From Lentinus brumalis (Eukaryota > Basidiomycota > Agaricomycetes > Polyporales > Polyporaceae): a DNA stretch of 64,000 bases. The notes beneath the pieces are model-generated. The model saw only the letters and a program-made list of their open reading frames with translations. It made no database searches and was not told the origin of the DNA. Below are positions 55,350 to 64,000 of this stretch, in pieces. The position numbers and the translations under genes were made by a program. Where the stretch lies: assembly GCA_001792895.1 (NCBI GenBank), contig MARA01000002.1, forward strand, positions 1,426,001 to 1,490,000, read 5' to 3'. Each line of letters begins with the position of its first letter. Within the stretch, counting starts at the first letter, position 1.

Positions 55350-57935
55350 ATGACAATGCCCGCACTCGTTTTTTCCCGCAGCCAGAGCGTCGCGTCTCAG
55401 ACAAACAGCGACCAAACGGAGGACTATGTCGAGGACTCGGAGCCGGAGCGGGAGGCGCGGCGCCTCAGAGAGAAGGCGTGTCGAAAGAAGAGGCGGTCAA
55501 TCGTCCGGCCACGACCGACGGGAGAAGTCATCGAGCTTTCCGACAGTGGCACGTCCTCTGCCTCACTTGCTCAGTCTTCTCCCGCGCGGACACATGCCCA
55601 ACCGTTGATCGTAGTCGACATCTCGGGTACGTCAGCGAAGACCCATACAGCTAATGCAGCTCTGACCGGCGGGAGCCACGCGCAGACGGCAGTGACTTCT
55701 CCTCTTACAGGAAACCTCAGGGACACGGCGAGGTCTCGGCCCACGGGGACGTTGAAGGGTCCGTAGACGCGAGCGAAGGTGCGTCATGCCTTCACTCTGG
55801 CATTCGGAAGCCGACAACTGTGCCAGACACCACCCTCGATGAGACTCTACCTTCTATCAGGAAAATACTCGGACTGCCAAAGTCTGCAAAACCAACGGCC
55901 GGTCCTCAAGATGCCTCCAGCAAGCTTGTTCGAGAGCAAGTTCCGGAGGTGCCTCTGCCCTCAAACCCGGAGCCCCTATCCGCAGAGTCTGACGACGAGG
56001 ACGAAGGGCCCCTGAAACTCTCCCGCTTTGCCTATACGGACCCCAACGCTGCCCGGCGCACGGCGTCCAAGACTCCTTCCTCCTCCGGGCGCGAGTCTTC
56101 GACTCCTGAGGTGGTATCCGCACCGAGCAAGGCCAAGCGGGTACCGACCCCTCCATTACACGCATTCGCGCAGGACTTCACAGACGCCGACCTATCGCGC
56201 ATACGCAGATGCGTCTCGTGCGAGACGTCCTGGACCGTTCGGAAGTCTGTGGCGAACAAGATGAAGCACATCGAGGTGTGCGCGAGGAAGAAGAAGCTGA
56301 CACACGAAACGATCCGTGTGCTCCTGCGGAAGGAGCTGAACAACCTCCCGCCTGTCGCATCCACATCCAAGCTGCCTACCGAGCCTGCTCCTGTTGTGCC
56401 GGAGACGCTTCTGGAAGATGTGCTCAAAGACGCGCAGAAGAAGAAAGGTCGAAGGCCGCAAGTGCTGCAGACGGTCAAGACCGTCCAAGAGACGCGCAGC
56501 ATTATCCTAGACCGGGCGCGCCAGCTGCTCCAGGACACACGCAACACTGCGCACTCTGCTGCAGCTGCGACGGGGATGGCACCTCCCACGCAAGTCTTCG
56601 GCATGAGCAGCATTGCTGACACCACACAGGTCTTTGGACGGAGCAGGCTCGCGGTCTCTCGCGTCCAGACTGGCATCGTGCGCACTGGGGCCGACATAGC
56701 GGCGACCTCGGATGTCTCGCCTCTGACGCAGATCTACAGTACAAGTGCCCTTGGAGCTGGAAAATCGTCCGCTGGACATGCAAGTGCGGACCTGGAACCG
56801 CCCCCGGCAACCCAAGTCTTCGCCCCGAGCAAGTTCGCGGACGCACGGCGAGTGACCGAAGTATCTGCCCCTAATGACGGTACGCGTTACTTCTCGGCTC
56901 GCCACCGCACAAGTTCTGACTCCCGAAAAGGCGACCCATTGGACGAGGCCATCTCACTCCACGACACGTCCGAAGACGACGAGCGGGGACGCTCTTCTCC
57001 CAGGACTGTACGTTGCCCTCTCTACCATCCACACGCGGACAAGACTGATAACAAGCAGATCGTCATCTCTTCCTCTCCCAGCTTAAACGCAAGTCCTCGT
57101 CCACGCTCGGCGAGTCCGATGAGACCCGCAAACGCCGGGCACTCAACTCCTCCTCTCGTCCGTATGCGGTCCCCGGCTCCCCTCGGAAGGAGTCCGCCGC
57201 CCGTTGGTGATCCTGCACGGCCGCTAACAGGAGACCAGTATACCCCAGAGGCTCCCGGCTACGATGTACAGGACGACTATCACTATGCTGAACATGACTG
57301 GAATAACGGCTTGTGGGATCAAGCTGATGGCGCGTGCTTGCACTATGTCCCGGATGAGAATGGCGCAGGCCCTTCCAACCCATCATCCCGTGTGCATGCT
57401 CCAGTACCGCGAAAACTTGACACAATCCTGGTAGACCTACCTATACCCGGGCCATCTGGTACTGTAGAGCAAGCTCCGGGTGGAGAACCGCCCAAAAAGA
57501 AGGCAAAAACGCGGCGCAAGAAGGCGACAGTTGCTGAAGACGGCGACGCGGAGGCACAGATTGGCAAGGACATCTCGCAGGAGGACCTGAACGCGAAGCT
57601 CAAGGAGGCCATCCTCAAGGACGAGACGCTGCACTTGCGCGTCTTGCGGTACGAGGTGAGCATGTGCTCTCATTACTGTCTCGGGAATGACTGTCTGAAG
57701 GATGACGGCAGCCGATACATTTTGACGTGTTCATGAAGCTGGCTACCGACCTTGGCATCCCTGCGAAGCGGTCCGGACTGAAGGGCAAAGTGCGCACGTT
57801 CCTCGACCAGAAGGTGTGTCAAACAAGGTCTCTAGCTTGGATTTCGGAGCGACATCCTCATAGTGCCTGCAGGCTATCCACTTTTACGGTGCCGATCCAA
57901 GCAAGAGCCGCACGAAACGCACGCGACATCCTTGA
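55350..57935 (+). CDS. SLX4: Structure-specific endonuclease scaffold SLX4
   Basis: SLX4 binds the nuclease SLX1 to resolve branched DNA. Exons 55350-55626, 55686-55778, 55827-57655, 57712-57813 and 57873-57935 join in frame to 787 residues; a further 51-bp in-frame intron (57,009-57,059) would make it 770. The N-terminus is acidic and disordered with a likely SUMO-interacting motif (EVIELSDS). A C2HC zinc finger, CVSCETSWTVRKSVANKMKH followed by C, sits near residue 250. Repeats TQVFG/TQVFA/TQIYS occur in the middle. The conserved C-terminal SLX1-binding domain is LNAKLKEAILKDETLHLRVL, RYEPIHFDVFMKL, GKVRTFLDQKAIHFYG. A single ancestral gene with all parts present. Confidence 0.9.
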
Positions 57936-58213
57936 AGCCATCGTCCCAACACGCCATCCCGATTCCACATCCCAGTTTCCCCAAGTTGCTGCCCAGGACT
58001 TATACGTTATGTTCGTCTACTACATACATTATTTGTAAATTAAACCACGCCTGTTGAAGGCACAGGCTTCACTACTACTACTACACGCATTCTATGCAAG
58101 ATACTGCGCTGTGCTCACGAAAACGACGCAGAGCAGGGTTGAAGCCGAGATATGTGGCGTTGAGACCACACAGGGTAGGAAATCGCCAGTCACGCTGCAG
58201 GGCTGAGCGAGAG

Positions 58214-60198
58214 TCAGAGCGCGACGTCGGACAAGCCAGCGACCTCGATGACTCCGCCGACAAGGTGCAGACTGCCTGCGACAAGGACGTCTACGTCTTT
58301 CTCACCCGACGCGTCAAGATTCCGTACGACCTTGACGGCGTGCTCGATAGAAGGCAGGACGTGGATGTTCTCCTTCGAATAATCCGGCACGAGCGTCGAC
58401 CACGCAGACGCAAGCTCATGCTGCGTCTTGAGATGGGTCAGATCTGCTTCAGGAATGGCGAGGGTAGTGAGGTCTGAGAACCACGACCGTCAGCGATCCG
58501 ACCGATTGAGCGGTGCGTCGTGCTGCCTACCTCCCTTGAAGCCACCGTCGGCGTAGGTGACGTTTGCGCAGAAGATCACCTGGTCGAAGAGCTTCCCGGC
58601 GTCTTCGGCGTGCCCGTGCTTCTTCAGCTGCTCGTTTGCTTTGGCCAGCATCGCACCAAGGAACGTGTTCCCGGACCGCCCGCTCGTGCAGTTGAAGATC
58701 AACACCCGGGTACGCTCACCGCTACAGTCCATAATGTCAAAAAAAGAAGCGTCCGAAGTTCATGGGGGCATGGCTCACTATGTTTCAGGAGACCTCAGAG
58801 CAACGTCTGGGCTAGCGAACCACTGCATACAGCAATCAAGGCTCTCCAGCGTGTGAGCACCGTCGAGGAACCACGTCGTCTTCTGGTGACCGGGGTCCAC
58901 AACAGTCTGACAACGTCCAGGCCACTTCGTCGCCTTCAAGCCTTGCACGAACGCTGTGGGGAGCGCTTCGGTGATTGGCTCTGAGGTCTGCGCGGAGAGG
59001 AACTTCTTCGCGAGGTGGACGGCGAGGTTGGCGTTCTGATATTGGTGGCTGCCCGCCAGACCTGGAGTATATTGAGCACCCGAAAGGAATGGGATCTGGT
59101 GAGCGTACCGAGCTTGACTTCTGAGAGTCCCGGGGTCTCTTCGACCACAATAAACTCAGATGCCTGTTTGTTCAGTTAGTGATGTGCCGAACGTAAGACC
59201 CACGATCTTGCCTTCAGCTCTGCGGCCTGTTCCTTCAACACCTCCATGGCCTCCGGAGGCTGGTGCACAGTTAAGGCAGGGACGCCTTCCTAGAAGTAAG
59301 GTCTCGTGAGCACGCACAGCTACAGGGGCTCGTCACGGCACGATACCTTGAAGATTCCAGCCTTCTGCCAGGCTATGTCCTTCAGTGTCTTTCCGAGCAC
59401 AGAGACGTGGTCGATGCCCAGTGCTGTGATGCCGGTGACAACAGGTTTGGGAACGATGTTCGTGCTGTCAAACCGTCCACCGACACCGACTTCAAGGACG
59501 GTAGCATCGACCTATACGATGTTGTACAGTCTGCCGCAAGACGGGCTCGCAGGGACTTACCTTGAGTTCTCGGAAGACATGATATGCAAGGAGGGTCACG
59601 AAACGGAAGTATCCCGGCATGATAGGTGTCTGAGGGCTTGCGGTCTATGAAGCGCATGAAGCGGACCTCGGGAACTATGCAAGTAAGTCAGCCTACCTTG
59701 GTGTTCTGTTGCAGCTTGTCCCAGACTTCGTAGAAATACTTGGTGAAGATCTCCTCGGACAACGGTGCTCCGTTGATTCGTATGCGCTCACGGACGGCAA
59801 CCAAGTGCGGCGAAGTGTAGAGGCCTTCCCATACTGTCAGGAGGAACTGGCAGCTCGAGTCCACTTACAACTCACCGACTTTCCAGTCCGGTCGCGCAGC
59901 GCGGATGACAGAGTCCACGAAAGCCGAGGTAGACCCCTTGCCTTTCGTTCCGGTTATATGTATCACATTCAGTTGGTTCAAGTCGGACGTCTATTGCAGC
60001 CCATCGCAATGAGGCCGATTACGAGAATACAGAAGAAAGACTTGCGCTGTACCCTATTCTGTTTAGGTACTCGACCATCTCCGGAATGGCGAACTGACTG
60101 AGCCGTCCGCCCGAGGCGCGTACGGCTTCCAGGGTTGCAGCATTGGACTGGAGACTGTTGAGATGGTCCACTGCTTCACGGTAGGTGCGGGTCGACAT
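58214..60198 (-). CDS. Folylpolyglutamate synthase
   Basis: The enzyme adds glutamates to folates so that they are retained and used. The start [20 protein letters not shown] is at 60198. The ATP-binding P-loop is [18 protein letters not shown]. Then come [20 protein letters not shown], the Mur-ligase core [35 protein letters not shown] and the K motif [12 protein letters not shown]. The C-terminal domain contains [15 protein letters not shown] and ends [20 protein letters not shown] at 58214. All motifs are present. It is convergent with SLX4 (278 bp) and divergent from the PPR gene. Confidence 0.94.
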
Positions 60199-60482
60199 TG
60201 TTCTACGCAGGACAGCCGGGAAGGGGAAGATATGGACAGGGAGATGGCGAGAAGATAAGATCGTGCGCAGGGACATCAGGAATGCATGGTGGCTTTTATC
60301 GGTGGGACCAGCGCGTGAGGGAGCAGAGGCAAGTCATACACACCGCGCGCTTCGCAAAAACAGCGGGGCGCTCGCGTACTTTGCTGCAGCAGCCACAGCA
60401 CGGCGGCATTCGTCTTCTGCACCTTGCCACCAGACCGCCAGCTGGTCGGTCCTCACATCTCCTGCCTCACTCTTGGTTCCCC

Positions 60483-62450
60483 ATGATCCGCAATGCTCGG
60501 CCTGCTATAGTCGCCGTCACAAGGCGCATCTCCGCGCCCCAGGTCCGCGCGCGTGCCGCGTCCACCGCTGTTACATCCGACGGCCCGTCTTCCTCAAACT
60601 TATCCGTGATTCGCGAAGCAGAAACCTCGTACAAGGAGAGGCAGCAGAGGAAACACGATAGAGTCGCAGCTGTCAATGGAGACAACAAGCAGGAGAAACG
60701 TCTCCTCAAGCCACACGTCCTGTCTGGGAGGTTGACGAAGTTATGTGAAGAGGGCAAGCTGGACGAGGCCGTGGAGATGCTCAAGAACATGCCCCTCGAC
60801 GCTCAGAATGTTTCGGTATGGAGCACGCTGGTAGCACACGCTGGCCGCCAGAATCGCTTCCAGCTGGCGTACCAGCTGCATACCGAGGTGCGTCGTTCGT
60901 CCAGGTGGCATGTGGCGTCTTGCTGAACCCTGGTGTTCCCTGTTCAGATGAAGCGTCGCGGTATCAAGCCGGACATGCGAGCATATGCCACGCTCATGGC
61001 CGCCTTTACCAAGGTCACCGACTGGTCCACCCGCGGCAAGCTTCTCGAGAATGCTCACAAAGCCTACAAGAACTACGTCGAGTACACGGACCTCGTCAAG
61101 TCTCGTAACCTAAACAGTCCCGAGCTGTCCGTCATCCCCATAAATGCCTATCTGACTGTCCTCTCCAAGGCTGGACAATGGCAGCAGATGTTCGACGTTT
61201 ACAACGCGCTCGACGACGATGGCCCCCTCTCTCCCGGTCCGATCACCTACACCATCATGCTCAAGTCCTTCGCGGCGCGCAGTCAGCAGCAACGCGGCGA
61301 CGATCCGGACACGCAAGCTGCCCGCGCACGGAACGCGTCCGACGCACGTCTAGTATGGAGACAGATGGTCAAGCGCGTCGAGAACGGCGCGGATATCGTC
61401 ATTGACTCACAGATCGTCGACGCGGTCGTGCAAGCGCTCGCGCATGGTAGACCAGCCGACCAAGTCGTCGCGTTCGATATCATCCGCGACTACGTTGGCC
61501 TCGCGAAGCCCGGGGAGACGGCACCGCACGCGTCTGTCGAGCTGTCGCGTGTCCTGCTCTCGGACATCCTGTGGCTCTGTAATGTCGCTAAGAAACACCG
61601 ACTCTGCATCCACTGGGTGCAGCAGATCATGGAGCGCGATCCGACACTCCTAGACCACGGGCACATGGAGCATGCTCTCGCCGCGTTCGGCCAGCTGGGC
61701 GCGATGGGTTCGCTCACAGAGGCGCCGCGTGCGCTGCAGATGCTCGAATGGATGCTCGAGCAGGAGGTGACCGGGCCCAACGGACAGCAGATCCGCCCAA
61801 CCCTGTCGACATACACGCTCGTCCTCGTCGCGTGCTGGCGCGGAAAGGACTGGGACAGCACCCTCCGCACGTTCGAGCTCATGTCAGGCTATCGCGGGGA
61901 AGACTTCGCAGACGGCGCAACGGGCACGCCGCAGATGAAACAACGGTCCAAGGGGCGCAACATCATGCCCGACGCGGCGGCCATGTCGTGCATTGTACGC
62001 GCGGCGCTCGCCAGCGGGGAGCCGGAGGATATGCGCCAGTGTGTGCGCATCGTGCGGCACTTTGGCCTGCAGAAGTTCATCTCGCCCGCCGACGACGCGG
62101 ACGGCTGGGCGCGGCCGCGGAACGCCCAACAGTTCAAGAAGGACACGAACTTCTACGCACACAAGACCGCGTCTGCGCTCGTGGAGCTCATTGACGAGCT
62201 TGTGCCGAAGAAGACGGACGAGAGCCCGAGGCTGTCTGCGGAAGAGCGCGAGTGGGCCGCGATGCGCTCGGAGGCGCGAAATTTCTTGAAGACGCAGAAG
62301 CACCATCGACCAGGGCCGGAGGCTACGCCGGCGTTGGAGGAGCACCCTTTGGGGAGCGAGGCGGGGCTGGCGGCGACGGACGATGCGGTAGCATGGGAGA
62401 GGATTTCGAGAGAACAGAAGACTAGCAAGCCTAGATCATACCTCCATTGA
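60483..62450 (+). CDS. Mitochondrial pentatricopeptide-repeat (PPR) protein
   Basis: Two exons (60483-60887 and 60948-62450) join in frame to 635 residues over a 60-bp intron. The first 35 residues are Arg/Ala/Ser-rich without acids (MIRNARPAIVAVTRRISAPQ), a mitochondrial presequence. PPR-like helical pairs follow: LCEEGKLDEAVEMLKNM, VWSTLVAHAGRQNRFQLAYQ, RRGIKPDMRAYATLMAAFTK, YLTVLSKAGQWQQMFDVYNA, TYTIMLKSFAARS and STYTLVLVACWRGKDWDSTL. Such proteins bind organellar RNA. The last 60 residues are charged. The exact orthologue is not clear. Confidence 0.88.
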
Positions 62451-62834
62451 GTCTCAGTCTTACCGCTAGCATCCGTACCCGTATTTGATGTACCACGGGG
62501 GTCGTTCCAGCAAGTTTGGCTATGCGTGTCGATCTTCACGCCTGGCAAAGAGCAATCGAGGAGATCTGAAGCGTGTATAGTCCTTTCCAACCGTGCGGCT
62601 GCAGCACAAAACCCTTTGGCCGCCCACTGCAATACTGAGTATACTACTAACTAATAGGGTCCGTGTGTCATCGACAGTGCAGCACAACATGAGCGGAGGA
62701 TGTGGAGAGAGGGATGGAGGAGAGCACAGAAGTTAAAACGTCAAGCATACCAAGACACGTGCGCGCATAAGCATGACACCACCCCACCGCCGTAACCAAC
62801 GTCCGGAGAAGTAACCAAGAGAGAGAGAGAGAGC
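62451..62834. other. Convergent 3' region
   Basis: 384 bp between the PPR and protease stops; no gene seen. Confidence 0.4.
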
Positions 62835-64000
62835 TCATGCGACGGACTTCGGCCGGTCCCCAGCGCGCACTGTGCTGCCGTCGAAGCCCGGTTTTGAGAA
62901 CGCCGGCGTTGGGGGAACGAACGTGTCGTCCGTGAGAGCCATGGAGACAGGCTGGTACGCCCCATGGGAGTCACCGCCCATCGGCATACCGAAGGAGCTC
63001 GTGCGGTGGAGGGGCATGGGGCTCGCGCGGCCGACGTTCCGGCGCGTGCGGTTGCGGTTGCGGCGGCGGCACATGTACACGATGCCGGCGACCGCGAGGA
63101 CGAGGATGACGAGGGCGTTGAGTGCCATGATCGCGAGGACGGCGGGAATGTACGTCTGGAGCTTGTTGAGCGTGTCCGTGAGCTCGCTCGAGACATCCAC
63201 GGAGGTCGAACTGGAAGAGGACGACGCGGCGCCGGCGACTTTTTGCGCGTTGTACGTGATGTTGCTGGACGCGCTGCCCCCACGGATCTTGTGGAACTCG
63301 GTGGAGGCCTCGTTCGGGTCAACGAGCGGGAGAATCTGCATAAACGGGTTGCCCATCTTGCCCGAGTCGTCGAAGTCGCCAAAGTCGTATAGGGTGTAGA
63401 ACGAGCGCATGACATTGTCGCCGATGAGCCAGTCGCTAGCGAGAGACTCAGCCGTTATTCGTTTCGGGTGACGCAATGGGGAGCACTTACAACTGCCCGG
63501 CTCCGACCGAGACGGTCTGCGGCAAGAAAGATCCGACACACAGGGACTCATCACTGAGACTAATGGGAGTAACGTCAAGCGGGTGGATCGGGTAGACGTT
63601 TGAGCTGCAAGAAGAGGTCCGGAGGTCAGCTACACCGGCGGGATGTCATGATATAACGAACTCACCCGAACTGAAGAGCGATATCAACTTCAGCATCGCA
63701 AGGCACAATCCATTGGCCAAGACCCGAATTGTATGAGGCACCCTGGATGGAACCATAGATTGCGTTGCACACATCCTCCGGGGCATAACTAAGCGAGATG
63801 CCAGATCAATACATAGCTCATCGTCCGGAAACTGCTCTACGAACGTGTATGACGTGCCACTGTCAAGCATCACAACAGCCTTGCCCGAGGGTGCACCCGA
63901 TACAGTGCTAGACAATGCGATTGGACCGGAGTCGCCGATGAGCAGCGCGTCCAGCAGCACAGTCCACCGCATCGGGTCACTCGCAGGGAACGTAGAAATC
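62835..64000 (-). CDS. Membrane-anchored pepsin-type aspartic protease (C-terminal part, cut by window edge)
   Basis: Peptidase family A1. The visible part starts within the second lobe: the catalytic motif is VVMLDSGTSYTFVEQF at about 63,840-63,890. LCVGSFLPQTVSVGAG and WLIGDNVMRSFYTLYDFG follow, the usual flap-to-C-terminus order. After the protease domain come a Ser-rich linker (AASSSSSSTSVD), a membrane helix (IPAVLAIMALNALVILVLAV) and a basic cytosolic tail (CRRRNRNRTRRN), so the enzyme is probably held in the plasma membrane or a vesicle. The first lobe lies beyond 64,000. Confidence 0.9.

Noticed and set aside
1..64000. tRNA, rRNA or CRISPR features
   Set aside because: No B-box (GGTTCRANNCC) in a tRNA-like fold, no rRNA sequence, and no regularly spaced repeat array was found by eye.

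Overview
The window is genomic DNA from a filamentous basidiomycete, most likely an agaricomycete (mushroom or polypore). Nearly every gene has many introns of 48-76 bp with GT..AG borders. The transposon families present (Helitron with a DUF6570 N-terminus, Tnp2, KDZ/Zisupton-like, integrase-core DDE) and the NRPS-like adenylate-forming reductase are typical of Agaricomycetes. I saw no bacterial, CRISPR, rRNA or tRNA features.

The window has two halves. Positions 1 to about 37.6 kb are accessory DNA made almost entirely of mobile elements. It holds a Helitron with an intact 1955-residue Rep-helicase (179-6246, minus) and a divergent companion gene (6552-7809). Two decayed genes follow (8.4-11.4 kb), then a Tnp2 (CACTA-like) transposase gene on the minus strand whose exons now span 13,891-36,546, with a convergent companion gene at 11,910-13,596.

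The Tnp2 gene is split because a 17,991-bp KDZ-type transposon (18,158-36,148) sits in its second intron. That element has terminal inverted repeats of about 690 bp and a perfect 8-bp target duplication, CACGAAAC. It encodes a KDZ transposase and two cargo proteins: an HMG-box-like protein, and one with two RNase H1 hybrid-binding-like repeats. The KDZ gene is itself split. One of its introns holds a 6,619-bp integrase-core DDE transposon (26,294-32,912; 86-bp TIRs, CAC duplication) that carries an alpha-kinase gene with three zinc ribbons. The same intron also holds a 693-bp TA-flanked MITE (32,927-33,619). Subtracting the insertions and one copy of each duplication restores introns of 57 bp (Tnp2) and 56 bp (KDZ). 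All three visible insertions are therefore intronic and leave the coding frames intact.

From about 38 kb to the end the DNA is a dense run of ordinary nuclear genes: a small membrane protein, phenylalanyl-tRNA synthetase alpha chain (FRS2), peroxin PEX2 (apparent frameshift in the RING), an NRPS-like reductase, DNA polymerase delta subunit 3, an importin-11/KAP120-type karyopherin, SLX4, folylpolyglutamate synthase, a PPR protein, and a membrane-anchored aspartic protease cut by the window edge.
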